Shown here: positions 27,176 through 36,811 of the stretch, piece after piece
How positions within the stretch are numbered: position 1 is the first letter of the stretch
How the letters are laid out: every line of letters starts with the position of its first letter
Assembly (NCBI RefSeq): GCF_002117005.1
Contig: NZ_CP021023.1
Location: 1,798,001-1,862,000, forward strand
Source: Sedimentisphaera salicampi
GTDB taxonomy: Bacteria > Planctomycetota > Phycisphaerae > Sedimentisphaerales > Sedimentisphaeraceae
DNA length: 64,000 bases
Direction: 5' to 3'
Translations under genes and position numbers: made by a program
Notes under the pieces: model-generated
Database searches by the model: none
Seen by the model: the letters and a program-made list of their open reading frames with translations, nothing else
Told to the model about the DNA's origin: nothing

Positions 27176-27571
27176 ATGATAATAAACATAGACACTCATT
27201 CAGGTATTCCGATATACCGGCAGATTACCATCGAGATAAAGAATCTCATCCTCTCAGGCACGCTCACTGAAGGCGAGCAGATGCCCAGCGTGCGGGAGCT
27301 TTCCGCTCAGCTTCGCGTAAATCCAATGACAGTGAGCAAGGCATACGCAAATCTTGAGATGGAAGGCTTTTTCGAGAGAAGGCGCGGCGTTGGGATGTTT
27401 GTAAATCCTCAGCCTGAGGCGATCAGGGAAGAAAGCGGCGAACAGATAATCAGATCCAATCTCAAATCGGCAGTATCTCAGGCTAGATCTTTCGGGATAT
27501 CTAAATCAGAGCTCACAAAAATTGTGCAGAATTTGTACGATAGTTATTCAGATGGAGAGAAAAATGAATAA
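27176..27571 (+). CDS. GntR-family (YtrA subfamily) transcriptional regulator
   Basis: 131 residues from ATG at 27176, chosen over an in-frame TTG at 27170 because GAAGG is better spaced. The winged helix-turn-helix is classic (GIPIYRQITIEIKNLILSGT, QMPSVRELSAQLRVNPMTVS, KAYANLEMEGFFERRRGVGM). The short C-terminal part, without a large effector domain, is typical of the YtrA subfamily, which controls linked ABC transporter operons. It overlaps the ATPase gene by 8 nt, so the three genes form one operon. Confidence 0.93.
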   Translation: MIINIDTHSGIPIYRQITIEIKNLILSGTLTEGEQMPSVRELSAQLRVNPMTVSKAYANLEMEGFFERRRGVGMFVNPQPEAIREESGEQIIRSNLKSAVSQARSFGISKSELTKIVQNLYDSYSDGEKNE

Positions 27572-28463
27572 TATCATAGAAGTAAGCGGGCTTACTAAGA
27601 GCTTCGGTGGGAAAAAGGCTTTAGAATATGTGAGCTTCTCGGCGGGCAGGGGCTCTATCATCGGGCTTATGGGGGCAAACGGGTGCGGAAAAAGCACGCT
27701 CCTGCGAAATATCATCGGGCTTTATCTCCCTGATGAGGGCAGCTCACAGGTTTTCGGCGAGCAGAGCAGGGAGCTCTCCCCGCAAACGCTTTCAAGAATC
27801 GGCTACGTCCATCAGGAAGGCCGGCTTCTCGACTGGATGAGCATAAGGCAGCTCTTGCGGTACGTGCGTTCATACTACCAGAGCTGGGATGAGCATTTGG
27901 AGCAGAAATTTATCGAATGGTTCGATTTAGACCCGAAGGCCGTAGTGGGCAAGCTCTCGCCCGGGAAGAGGCAGCAGGCGGCCATCCTTGCGGCAATATG
28001 CCATAATCCGGAGCTGCTGATTTTAGACGAGCCTGCAAGCGCGCTGGATCCTCTTGCAAGGAGCAGATTCCTTGATCTTCTCCTCGAGCTTTTGCAGAAC
28101 GACGGCGAGAAAACGATCATCATCTCCTCGCACATACTTTCTGATATCGAGAAGGTGATAGACCGCGCTGTGATTATGGACAGCGGCAGGATCCTCAAAG
28201 ACTGCCAGTTTGATGAGCTCAAAGAGCATATCTTTAAGGTTATCCTGCGGGGAGGCCAGCAGGCAGAGCTGACAGGCCTTCTCGCTGGGAAAACTGCTCA
28301 CCGCCGTTCGGACGGGATAAAGACATCGCTTATTCTTCAGGATACGAGCAGAGCGGAGGTTGAAAAAATCCTCTCTGAGGGGAGAATTGATGCTGAAATA
28401 ATCCCTCTGCCTCTGGAAGAGATATATAAGGCAGTAGTTGGAAAGGCGGAGTATGTATTATGA
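27564..28463 (+). CDS. ABC transporter ATP-binding protein
   Basis: About 299 residues from ATG at 27564 (GGAGAG upstream). Walker A is GANGCGKST, the signature is a slightly degenerate LSPGKRQQ, and Walker B is LLILDEPASALDP, with the switch His in IIISSHILSDIE. It belongs to the CcmA/YtrB-like exporter ATPases, which work with a separate membrane subunit encoded next door. Substrate not known; related YtrA-controlled systems respond to cell-envelope stress. Confidence 0.93.
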   Translation: MNNIIEVSGLTKSFGGKKALEYVSFSAGRGSIIGLMGANGCGKSTLLRNIIGLYLPDEGSSQVFGEQSRELSPQTLSRIGYVHQEGRLLDWMSIRQLLRYVRSYYQSWDEHLEQKFIEWFDLDPKAVVGKLSPGKRQQAAILAAICHNPELLILDEPASALDPLARSRFLDLLLELLQNDGEKTIIISSHILSDIEKVIDRAVIMDSGRILKDCQFDELKEHIFKVILRGGQQAELTGLLAGKTAHRRSDGIKTSLILQDTSRAEVEKILSEGRIDAEIIPLPLEEIYKAVVGKAEYVL

Positions 28464-29887
28464 AACCTCTATCAGCAAATCTGAGCATCTATTATAAAAG
28501 GCCAATGGCATACTTCTGGTATCTTGTAACATTATGCCAGCTTCCCGCTGCTGTTATGGGCATCACAGGGCATATTGAACGGTCTTTCCTCTTCCTGATT
28601 ATTCCATTATTCTTGGGAGTTCTTGCCGGCGCGATGCAGAAGGATGTAGTTTCTGCCCCGCTCACTTTCTGCCTGCCCGGGCAGAAGAGAATGCCGATCA
28701 GGGTAATAGCAGCAATGGGGGCTGTAATGCTTGCTGTAATGGCGTTGCTGTTTTTCTTTGCAGGTGCAGTGCGTGCGGACAACCTTTTCGCAAACCCCTT
28801 TTACTTTGCCGTGAATATCCTGCTGTGCATATTTGTATATTTGTATGCCGCACTTTTGGGCTTTAAGACTGACCCATTAAAAAGCAGCTTCATCCTTCGA
28901 ATGCTCCCTTTTGGGATGGCTCTATTATTTGTTTTCGGTTCAAAGCAGGTAAGCGATTTGATAATCAATTTCCCAATCTGTTCGGGGCTGATAATTGCAG
29001 CGGCAGCGGCATATCTTGCTTCAAATATAAACGACCCGTCCTCGAGAAGGGATATCTGCGGGAAAGAGGATTATGTGAGCACGATGGGAGGCTGGAATTC
29101 AAAAAATGATATTTTGAAAGCAAAAATTACCATCATGGCAGCAAAACGAAATACATCAGGCACCCCTTCTTTTGCCGAGAAAATATGTCTGCCGGTGATC
29201 TTTGGGCTCAAAGGAAGCCCTGCCAAGACCTTAGCCGGCTATTTATACATACTGCTGGACAGCCTCCTGCTCAATTGGAAGCAGTTTGTTTTTACCCCGT
29301 TTCTGGTGCTTTTGCTCTTCGGCTACATACTGGGTTTTATGCCGGCCAACCAAACAAACGGGGCAGTGCACTGGGGCGTATATTTCGCGCTGCCTGCTTT
29401 ATGGGCTGGTATGTGGGGGCTGCCGCTCTACCCGTCTTTGCTTCTGCCTTCGAGCAGAAAAGACAAACTGAACGCTTCATTGGCTTTTGTATTTAGCTAT
29501 ATGATGCTTTCTGCTTGCCTGTTTTTATTGGCCGGGCTTATATCCAAGGCAGCGGCTCCGTATATGCCTTTGCCTGCACCGGAGATGTTCAGCAAAGATT
29601 TTCTTTTCGCTTATCCGGCATTTCAAAAGGTGTGGCTGTTATTTTTCATAACTCCGCTTTCGTTTTCTGCAATCGCTTTATGGGGAAGAAAATCTGCTGC
29701 GATGGTGTATGTATTCCCGATAATTATAATGTTCGTTGTGCTTCTAAGCGGTTTAGAGGAAAATATTCAGCCAAGGCCTCTTTGGGTTTTTCGGCTTGCG
29801 GGAATCGTGCTTAGCTGGATAATATCGTTTTACATCCTTAGATTCAGGTGCATAAAGGGCTGTCTTGCAGGTGAGAAATTTGTTTAA
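28460..29887 (+). CDS. ABC transporter permease-like membrane protein
   Basis: 475 residues with about twelve hydrophobic segments in two blocks (N-terminal about 15-190, C-terminal about 265-465) separated by a soluble stretch. It overlaps the ATPase gene by 4 nt (ATGA), a strong sign that they encode one transporter. No family motif is recognisable beyond general ABC-2-like membrane topology. Probably the exporter's membrane subunit. Confidence 0.8.
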   Translation: MKPLSANLSIYYKRPMAYFWYLVTLCQLPAAVMGITGHIERSFLFLIIPLFLGVLAGAMQKDVVSAPLTFCLPGQKRMPIRVIAAMGAVMLAVMALLFFFAGAVRADNLFANPFYFAVNILLCIFVYLYAALLGFKTDPLKSSFILRMLPFGMALLFVFGSKQVSDLIINFPICSGLIIAAAAAYLASNINDPSSRRDICGKEDYVSTMGGWNSKNDILKAKITIMAAKRNTSGTPSFAEKICLPVIFGLKGSPAKTLAGYLYILLDSLLLNWKQFVFTPFLVLLLFGYILGFMPANQTNGAVHWGVYFALPALWAGMWGLPLYPSLLLPSSRKDKLNASLAFVFSYMMLSACLFLLAGLISKAAAPYMPLPAPEMFSKDFLFAYPAFQKVWLLFFITPLSFSAIALWGRKSAAMVYVFPIIIMFVVLLSGLEENIQPRPLWVFRLAGIVLSWIISFYILRFRCIKGCLAGEKFV

Positions 29888-30043
29888 GCCCCGAGTTTAT
29901 AGGCAAATAAGCTGAATTTTCGCAATAAGGTTTGCGTTGAAACCCACAAAACACTTTACCTTAACGCATTTTTTTATTACCATTTACAGCTGAATGTATG
30001 CTAATTCAGCTTGAAAAATGTCCTGATTTTAGGAATACTTATT

Positions 30044-30658
30044 ATGAAAAGAGCTTTAATTTTATTCGCAGCAGCAGTAACAGCAGCAGCGGCCGCCGCT
30101 CCTGAGCCGAGCCGTGCGCCGGCCCCGGGCATTTGGACCCTTGATGTTGAGTTCAATATGCCGAGGCAGATTACGTTAAAAACCGGCGAGCAGACTCAGA
30201 GATACTGGTACATAATTCTCACTCTCACCAACAATACCGGTGAGGATGTGGATTTCTATCCCGATTTTGAGCTTATGACAGACACTTGGAAGCTTTATTC
30301 CTCGGATACTGGGATTACAAAACCTGTATATGAGAAGATAAAGCTGATCAATCAGGGTCGTTATCCTTTCCTCCAAACACTTGATGAGACCAAAGACAAG
30401 ATCCTTCAGGGGGACGACAACAAGATAGATCTGCTCGCAGTTTGGAAAGACTTTGATAAAAAAGCGAAAAATATAAAACTGTTTTTTGCAGGTTTGAGCA
30501 ACGAAACCGAAGTTGTAACTATCCCTCAAAAGGACGGAGAGGACAGGAAATTTATCCTTCAAAAAACTCTCTGTTTAGAGTATCTTCTGCCCGGAGACCC
30601 GAGAAAAAGGGCAGCGCAGAAGCTGGAATTTGTTGATAAAAGCTGGGTTATGCGATAA
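30044..30658 (+). CDS. Exported protein of unknown function
   Basis: 204 residues. ATG at 30044 (AGGA upstream) gives a proper signal peptide with an Ala-rich end (MKRALILFAAAVTAAAAAA); the frame also opens earlier at 30011 (TTG) but without a ribosome site. The mature part begins with WTLDVEFNMPRQITLK and continues with YWYIILTLTNNTGEDVDFYP, a beta-sandwich-like pattern common in planctomycete secreted proteins. I cannot name a family. It is 29 nt upstream of the amidohydrolase-like gene and probably co-transcribed. Confidence 0.7.
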   Translation: MKRALILFAAAVTAAAAAAPEPSRAPAPGIWTLDVEFNMPRQITLKTGEQTQRYWYIILTLTNNTGEDVDFYPDFELMTDTWKLYSSDTGITKPVYEKIKLINQGRYPFLQTLDETKDKILQGDDNKIDLLAVWKDFDKKAKNIKLFFAGLSNETEVVTIPQKDGEDRKFILQKTLCLEYLLPGDPRKRAAQKLEFVDKSWVMR

Positions 30659-30687
30659 CCGCTTTAATTTTTTGGTAGAGTTTTATT

Positions 30688-31599
30688 ATGATAACAGACT
30701 GCCAGATCAATCTTACAGGCCGTCTGAGCCCGATAGAGCTTGCAGAATTTAACGAAGCTACTGAACGGCTCGATAACTATCTGGTTTTGGCCTCGCCGAA
30801 GCTGGCCATGGACCCCGGCGCCAATGAGGTGCTTGGGGATTTCCTTAGCACAAATACAAAGGCCATAGGTTTCGGTGTTGTAAATCCGCTGGTAAAAGAA
30901 GGTCAGCAGTGCCCGCAGGAAGTAACGGAGAAATGGGGCATTAAGGGCTTCGCCCTGTACTGCTCCAAGCACGGCTTCCATCCGGCAGATTCTCAGGCAA
31001 TGCGTTTTTATGAATACGCAAACGAAAATTCGATGCCGATATACTTCTATATGCCTGAACAGCTCGACCCGACCGACATACTGGAGTATGGAAGGCCTTA
31101 TCTCATAGACGAGATAGCGAGAAATTTCCCCGATATGAAAATCATCATCAGCAACTGCGGCGTCCCGTTCCAAAGCGAGACGGTGGCAGTTCTTGCAAAG
31201 AATAAAAACGTTTATTCCACACTGCCTGTAAACCCGTCTAAATGGTATCAGACATACACCCTTCTTGTAAGGTTCTTTGAGGGCGAAGCAATCAACAAGC
31301 TGCTCTTTGCGAGCAATTATCCCAGTCATCAGCCGAATGAATGTCTGGAAACACTGCTCGGCTTTAACAGAATGATTGCCAACACGCAGCTTCCTGTGGT
31401 CCCGCTTGATGAGATTAGGAAGATTGTTAATGCCAACGTTCCCAAGAAGCTCTCTATAGACCTCTCCGCCCCTCCGAAATCGGAAGTAGTAGATGCGGAA
31501 ACAAAAGAGCCTGTTGCACAAGAACAACAAAGCAGCTCATCAGAAAACGAGACGGAAGAGAAAAAGGGCGGAAAAGAAAAGGCCAAAAAGAAAAAATAA
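30688..31599 (+). CDS. Amidohydrolase-like protein with substituted active site
   Basis: 303 residues with the TIM-barrel layout of amidohydrolase family 2: an N-terminal strand MITDCQINLTG, GIKGFALYCSKHGFHP, MPIYFYMPEQ, FPDMKIIISNCGVPFQ, and LLFASNYPSHQPNECLETLL. In active members these positions read DxHxH, PxxxH, xxHxG and GSDYP. Here the paired His, the strand-five His and the strand-eight Asp are replaced (DCQIN, YFYM, SNYP). The last 45 residues are a charged tail rich in Glu, Ser and Lys. Probably non-hydrolytic, with a binding or structural role (inference). Confidence 0.7.
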   Translation: MITDCQINLTGRLSPIELAEFNEATERLDNYLVLASPKLAMDPGANEVLGDFLSTNTKAIGFGVVNPLVKEGQQCPQEVTEKWGIKGFALYCSKHGFHPADSQAMRFYEYANENSMPIYFYMPEQLDPTDILEYGRPYLIDEIARNFPDMKIIISNCGVPFQSETVAVLAKNKNVYSTLPVNPSKWYQTYTLLVRFFEGEAINKLLFASNYPSHQPNECLETLLGFNRMIANTQLPVVPLDEIRKIVNANVPKKLSIDLSAPPKSEVVDAETKEPVAQEQQSSSSENETEEKKGGKEKAKKKK

Positions 31600-31667
31600 A
31601 CTCACCCGCTGATTTTCCGGTTCTTCGCTTTGATTTTGCAATCTTGATTTTTTAAGGTACATAGTTT

Positions 31668-33734
31668 ATGACTGATCTTCTTGAAAAAAGAGAGAACTGG
31701 GGCTCGCGCGGCGGGTTTATTCTGGCCGCCGTCGGCTCGGCAGTAGGGCTGGGAAATCTCTGGGCTTTCCCATACAAGATATACAGTTTTGGAGGCGGGG
31801 CATTCCTAATTCCATACATAATCGCCCTTTTCGCTGTTGGCCTGCCCCTGATTATCCTTGAATTCAGCCTCGGGCATTACACCCAGCGAGCCGCCCCAAA
31901 CGCAATGCGCCGCTGCGTAAAGCCGTTTGAGGGGATTGGATGGCTCGGGAGCTTTATGTGCATCCTGATTATCTGCTATTATCCGGTGATTTTAGGATAC
32001 TGCCTTACATACCTCGGATACAGCATTCAGGGTATATTCAACGGGGGCGAGCTGCCCTGGGCAGCGGAAGGAGTTGAGGGAATCAATCAGGCCAAGGGTT
32101 TTTTCTTCGATAAATACCTAAATCACCACGAGAGCTTCAGCCTAGGCGGGATTGAGCTCAAGGTTCTCGGGCCGGTAATCATAATATGGATACTTATGTA
32201 TCTTTGCATCTTCAAGGGAATTAATCTTGTGGGCAAAATTGTATGGCTCACAGTCCCGATTCCGTGGATTATGCTCATAATCCTCACAGTTCGCGGGCTC
32301 ACGCTCGACGGGAGCACCGAAGGGCTTGCATACTACCTCTCGCCGGACTTCTCGGAGCTTGCAAAGCCTATAACTTGGCGATACGCCTTCGGGCAGGTGT
32401 TCTTCTCGATGAGTCTGGGCTGGGGAACAATGATTGCATACTCCAGCTTCCTCCACAGAAAAAGCGATCTGAACAACAATGCCGGCATAATAACCCTCAC
32501 AGACTTTGCAACCAGCTTCATAGCAGGTGTTGCAATATTCGCAACCCTCGGCGGGATGTCTTACGTTACAGCTCAGGCGGGCAATGCCGTACCTGTGGAT
32601 CAGGTGGCAGATAAGGGCGTATCGCTTGCGTTTATAGCCTTCCCATACACCCTCGCTCAGCTTCCGTTCTCGGCTTGGTTCAGCTTTTTCTTCTTCCTCG
32701 CCCTTGTAACATTGGGAATTGATTCTGCCTTTTCAATCACTAAAACCCTGCTTGCGAGCATCGTTGATAAAACAGGTTTCTCACGCGGGAAGGTGCTTGT
32801 AGGGATAACAGTTGCGGGCATATTTGTCAGCTCAGTTTTCGCCACTCAAGGCGGACTGAACTGGGTAGGCGAAATAGACGGAATCGTAAACGGGACCTTT
32901 GGTGCTGCGTTCCTGGGGCTGCTTGAGTGTCTTGCGATAGGCTGGCTCTACCGGCTCGACTACCTCAGAAAACACAGCAACTCTTGCAGTGAATGGCCGC
33001 TGGGCAAATGGTGGGATGTGAGCATAAGGATCGTGATTCCGATAATCCTCGGAACGCTCTTCTTCTGGAATATATTCGACAAGGCAACAGCAGGAACGCC
33101 GATGAAGAACCCGGAAGGCGGTTATAACATAAATGTACTCGTTACTGCCGCTGTAACCGCTCTGGGCTTTCTGCTTGCCGGCCTTGCTACGCTCCTGAAA
33201 ACAAGAATACAGGATGACGTGCCAAATATACCTCACCTCAAGATTAACGATATGCCGAACCGGAAGAAAATCAGGAGGCATTTCTCTTCTGCGTGTGTGA
33301 TATTCGCTCTGTCAATCGCAGCATTCGGATTGACGATCCACAATACTGCATACCCAGATTCTGTAATACTCGAACAGAAGCTTGTGATGTTCCTCGCATA
33401 CCTGCTGATAGTTTCAGCGGCGGTTGATGCCTTTCAGGCGGAGAAGAATATAAGCTGCCTGGGTCAGCTTCGAAAACTGCCCAACATTCAGGCTGGGGCA
33501 TCGGGGGTTATGAGCGTTATGAGCATAAGCGCATGCCTTTCGATAATACTAACCTACCTTTCCGATATACTGCTCGAGGATAAGGCAAAGGCAGAAATAC
33601 CGGATTCTTTAACAACGGTTTCATACATCATCCTCGCTTTTGTAACGGTAGTAGTTGTGGGCGGATTGATATGGAGCTTCCATAGGATTAAGGCATCTAA
33701 AAATAATGAATTGCAGGAAACTGAAGCGATATAA
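31668..33734 (+). CDS. Sodium-dependent transporter of the NSS/SNF family
   Basis: 688 residues. The family opening is clear: ENWGSRGGFILAAVGSAVGL, GNLWAFPYKIYSFGGGAF and LIILEFSLGH (sodium and substrate site). Further blocks are FFSMSLGWGTMIAYSSF and ATLGGMSYVTAQ. Bacterial members are usually 440-510 residues with 11-12 helices; this one carries about 190 further residues with several extra hydrophobic segments at the C-terminus. It imports an amino acid or related amine with sodium. The next gene, ddl, starts 3 nt later, so they are co-transcribed; D-alanine supply would fit but is speculation. Confidence 0.9.
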   Translation: MTDLLEKRENWGSRGGFILAAVGSAVGLGNLWAFPYKIYSFGGGAFLIPYIIALFAVGLPLIILEFSLGHYTQRAAPNAMRRCVKPFEGIGWLGSFMCILIICYYPVILGYCLTYLGYSIQGIFNGGELPWAAEGVEGINQAKGFFFDKYLNHHESFSLGGIELKVLGPVIIIWILMYLCIFKGINLVGKIVWLTVPIPWIMLIILTVRGLTLDGSTEGLAYYLSPDFSELAKPITWRYAFGQVFFSMSLGWGTMIAYSSFLHRKSDLNNNAGIITLTDFATSFIAGVAIFATLGGMSYVTAQAGNAVPVDQVADKGVSLAFIAFPYTLAQLPFSAWFSFFFFLALVTLGIDSAFSITKTLLASIVDKTGFSRGKVLVGITVAGIFVSSVFATQGGLNWVGEIDGIVNGTFGAAFLGLLECLAIGWLYRLDYLRKHSNSCSEWPLGKWWDVSIRIVIPIILGTLFFWNIFDKATAGTPMKNPEGGYNINVLVTAAVTALGFLLAGLATLLKTRIQDDVPNIPHLKINDMPNRKKIRRHFSSACVIFALSIAAFGLTIHNTAYPDSVILEQKLVMFLAYLLIVSAAVDAFQAEKNISCLGQLRKLPNIQAGASGVMSVMSISACLSIILTYLSDILLEDKAKAEIPDSLTTVSYIILAFVTVVVVGGLIWSFHRIKASKNNELQETEAI

Positions 33735-33736
33735 TA

Positions 33737-34654
33737 ATGGACTATAACAAAAATATTGCTGTATTGGCCGGCGGAGTAGGCAGCGAAAGGGAAATTTCGC
33801 TTGAGAGCGGCCAAAATGCGCTCAGCGCAATAAGAAAAGCAGGCTTCAATGCCGAGCTTATTGATGTTTCCCCCGAAACGATAGAGAGCATAATCGGAAA
33901 ATTCGATCTTTTCTTCATTATGCTTCACGGAATATGGGGGGAGAATGGAGGAATACAGAAAATCCTCGAAAAGAATGATGCAGTGTTCACTGGCAGCGGC
34001 TCTATCAGCTCGCAAAACTGCTTTGATAAGGATATAACCCGCCAAAAGCTCGCCGAAAGCGGTATTGAATGCCCCTTCGGGATTGCTGTGGAACAGGACA
34101 CCAACTGGGACAAGGCCGAAGAGATAATCCGCGGTAAAAGCGAGAGATTCGTAGTGAAGCCGGCCTGTGAGGGCAGCAGTGTGGGCGTGGAGATAAGGGT
34201 TGGAAGTCAGGCGGCTGTGAGAAGTGCAAAGAAATGCACCGAAAAATACGGCAAAGCCCTGATAGAATCTTACGTTCAGGGCGATGAATTTACCGTAGGC
34301 ATAGCGGCAGGCAATATACTCCCGTCGATAAAGATTCAGCCCCATACAGGCTTCTACGACTTCAACGCAAAATACATCTCCGACCAGACAGGCTTTCTGT
34401 TTGGCGCCGCCGATGAAGAGCTGGAAGAAAAAATGCAGCAGATATCCGAAAAGGCCTTCAATCTTCTGGAATGCAGGGATCTGGCTCGGGTGGATTTTAT
34501 GATAGATAACGGCAATCCGCTTCTTATAGAAGTTAATACCATCCCGGGCTTTACAAGCCATTCACTTCTTCCAGCAGCAGCGGAGCATATTGGAATAAGC
34601 CAGCCTGAACTCTGCTCGCAGATAATCCATTCTGCGCTTTCGAGGAGCTCATAA
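33737..34654 (+). CDS. ddl: D-alanine--D-alanine ligase
   Basis: 305 residues, ATP-grasp fold, forming the D-Ala-D-Ala peptidoglycan precursor. Family blocks: VLAGGVGSEREISLESG, MLHGIWGENGGIQ, VKPACEGSSVGVE (ATP-binding), ARVDFMIDNGNPLLIEVN (metal ligands) and TIPGFTSHSLLP. Length is standard for DdlB. Coupled to the following FtsQ-like gene by a one-base overlap (TAATG), the familiar ddl-ftsQ order of division clusters. Confidence 0.95.
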   Translation: MDYNKNIAVLAGGVGSEREISLESGQNALSAIRKAGFNAELIDVSPETIESIIGKFDLFFIMLHGIWGENGGIQKILEKNDAVFTGSGSISSQNCFDKDITRQKLAESGIECPFGIAVEQDTNWDKAEEIIRGKSERFVVKPACEGSSVGVEIRVGSQAAVRSAKKCTEKYGKALIESYVQGDEFTVGIAAGNILPSIKIQPHTGFYDFNAKYISDQTGFLFGAADEELEEKMQQISEKAFNLLECRDLARVDFMIDNGNPLLIEVNTIPGFTSHSLLPAAAEHIGISQPELCSQIIHSALSRSS

Positions 34655-35529
34655 TGGCAAGGAGAACAAAGAAAACCGCTGCAAAAACCAAATCTGCTGG
34701 GAAAAAGACCTTGGGCGTTTCAAAGAAACCCTTTCTTAGATTCCTCGGGTTCATCTTTGTAATCGTTGCGGTTTCAGCGGCCGGCTGGGGGCTAAAGAAA
34801 GCAGAAACGCACGTAAGGAAGGAGATTGTAAGGGAATCGAAGAGAGAGATAAGTATGGTTTTGCGGGGCTATCCCGAATGGATCAACACCCCTCTGAAAA
34901 AAAGAATCGTGGAGCAGGGCTATATCGGCCTCGAAAAGCTAACAGCAAAGCCGGGAACAGCAGAGCTTGTTGCGGAGAATCTCAGGTCTAAGTTTCCCTG
35001 GCTCAAGAACGTTCGCGTTCAAACCTCAGTAAACAGGCTCACAATCGTTGCAGACTACCGCAAGCCCGCAGTGCTTCTAAGGCATAAATCAACGAAATTC
35101 TATATCTCCGAGGATATGACTGTGCTGGATTATATCCCGATGAACAGCCTCAGCGTTCCGGAAGTTTCAGGGGTGGTGCTGGCATCTGCGCCTTCCCCCG
35201 GCGAGCCGCTATTCCACGAGCAGATTAAGGCTGCCGTTAAGCTGACACAGCTTTTCAGAGCGATGGATAAATCAAGAACACGCAAATTCCTCCCCCACGT
35301 GGAGAGCATAGACGTTGAGAACTACGGAATCACAGATTCCTCAATACCGCAGATTGTGCTGAAAACCAAAGACGGGCTTGATATCTTCTGGGGAGCTGCC
35401 CCGGGCGATGCCGAGGCGTATTTCGAGATTCCCGAGGAGAAAAAGCTCGCTGTTCTCTATACAATCTTTGAGTCCCATCCAAACCTTAAAGGCAGATACG
35501 AGAATATTGACCTTCGTTTCGAGCAGTAG
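34654..35529 (+). CDS. ftsQ: FtsQ/DivIB-like cell division protein
   Basis: 291 residues: a strongly basic cytoplasmic N-terminus (about 1-28), one membrane segment (FLRFLGFIFVIVAVSAAGWG), then a periplasmic POTRA-like part. Within this, FPWLKNVRVQTSVNRLTIVADYRKPAVLL corresponds to the usual 'P.v..a.v....p..l.i.v.er.P' pattern (written here in pieces: FPWLKNVRVQTS then NRLTIVADYRKP). Position directly after ddl supports the call. It recruits FtsL/FtsB-type partners at the septum. Sequence similarity alone is modest. Confidence 0.75.
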   Translation: MARRTKKTAAKTKSAGKKTLGVSKKPFLRFLGFIFVIVAVSAAGWGLKKAETHVRKEIVRESKREISMVLRGYPEWINTPLKKRIVEQGYIGLEKLTAKPGTAELVAENLRSKFPWLKNVRVQTSVNRLTIVADYRKPAVLLRHKSTKFYISEDMTVLDYIPMNSLSVPEVSGVVLASAPSPGEPLFHEQIKAAVKLTQLFRAMDKSRTRKFLPHVESIDVENYGITDSSIPQIVLKTKDGLDIFWGAAPGDAEAYFEIPEEKKLAVLYTIFESHPNLKGRYENIDLRFEQ

Positions 35530-35535
35530 AGCGTT

Positions 35536-36708
35536 TTACTCCATTGCCGCCTTCATCCCGTCAACATCATTTTTCAGCCTCTCTATCTCCTCAACGCTCA
35601 CCGGAACATCGGGGAATCTCTTCTTCAGGTTCAGCAGGAATTCTGAATTCCTGCTAAGCGACCTGAGGCTCTTGAGAGCATCGCGCCTTCTGAGCCTGTT
35701 CTGTTCGTAGCGGGCGTTTATCTGAACAATTTCACGCTCAATTTTTGCTTTAAGCCCCTTGAATCTTCTTGTTACCTTATCAAGCTTTTCTTCTGCATCT
35801 TTGATCTTATCAGATACCACAACCTCCGGCTTGCTGTCGCTGAGCTCGCTTACCGCATAATCCCTCGACTCGCAGATTTCATCTGCCATATCGCATTTCT
35901 TCGCCTTTTTCGCTGTGAGGGTGAGAAGCGAGCCTTTCTGCACTACAACACCTTTAACTTCATCGCCTTCAATCTTCCTGCCCGGCTCAATAAAAAGCTT
36001 TTTTCCATCCCTGCTCACTTCAAGAACGGATGTATCCTTCTCCACCATAGCCTTTGCCAGAGCAGCAGACCTGCCGGACTGCTCGGCGATGCTTGCCATG
36101 TAATTCCTCCAAGCGGAATTGAATTTCTCGCCTACAGTTTCGCCGAAGGCATTATCCATATCCGAAGCCCCTCTGCGAGACTTAATTATAGCTGTAGCAG
36201 CTCCAATTACAGTCCCCGGAGCCATATAAATCTTATCGCAGGCCATTGAAATCGCAGCCCCTGCTGAATATGCACCCCCGTGCTGACCGCCGGCTATATA
36301 TGCCGCTGTGGTGCAGTTGCTTGTTTTCATTATCGAAGAACAAATCCGCTTTGCCAGATCGACCCTGCCTCCCGGGGTATCCACCTCTACAATAATCGCA
36401 GAAGGCCCTTTGTTCGATTCCTCAACAATCGCCTCTTCAAAGGCCTCGGTTTTCATTGCCGAAACTATCGGATATGTAATCTCAAGCACCGCAATCTCAT
36501 TTTTGCGGCCTTTCTGATTAGGCTCAATCTTGTATTCGGAAAGATCTGCCTCAAATTTTTCTCCGCCCTCGGGCACAATCCAGGTCTTGTCATTCTCATC
36601 GGGCTGAGTTGCAAAGCCGTTGTAAACTTTGCCGGTTTCGCTGTGTGTGAAGGTGTCTGCAAACAGCAGTGAAGCTGTGAGAGCTGTAATAATAACGAAT
36701 CTAAACAT
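35536..36708 (-). CDS. ClpP-class/NfeD-like membrane-associated serine protease
   Basis: 390 residues from ATG at 36708, chosen because GAGG lies 7 nt upstream and it yields a signal sequence (MFRFVIITALTASLLFAD). The protease core shows AIIVEVDTPGGRVDLAKRIC, then GGAYSAGAAISMACDKIYMA with the likely nucleophile Ser in YSAGA, and PGTVIGAATAI. This matches the N-terminal Ser-Lys protease of NfeD proteins (S49/ClpP-like). There is no C-terminal NfeD OB domain or membrane block; instead a coiled coil (about 300-390) closes the protein. Monocistronic, convergent with ftsQ. Confidence 0.82.
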   Translation of the reverse strand: MFRFVIITALTASLLFADTFTHSETGKVYNGFATQPDENDKTWIVPEGGEKFEADLSEYKIEPNQKGRKNEIAVLEITYPIVSAMKTEAFEEAIVEESNKGPSAIIVEVDTPGGRVDLAKRICSSIMKTSNCTTAAYIAGGQHGGAYSAGAAISMACDKIYMAPGTVIGAATAIIKSRRGASDMDNAFGETVGEKFNSAWRNYMASIAEQSGRSAALAKAMVEKDTSVLEVSRDGKKLFIEPGRKIEGDEVKGVVVQKGSLLTLTAKKAKKCDMADEICESRDYAVSELSDSKPEVVVSDKIKDAEEKLDKVTRRFKGLKAKIEREIVQINARYEQNRLRRRDALKSLRSLSRNSEFLLNLKKRFPDVPVSVEEIERLKNDVDGMKAAME

Positions 36709-36811
36709 AATAAACCTCGTAAAATTCTCTTTCGAAGGCATTATATGGTTTGCTGCACTTTAATTCAATAAATCTTTTGAAAAATGTGCGTAATAAAAGC
36801 AGAACTGTCGG

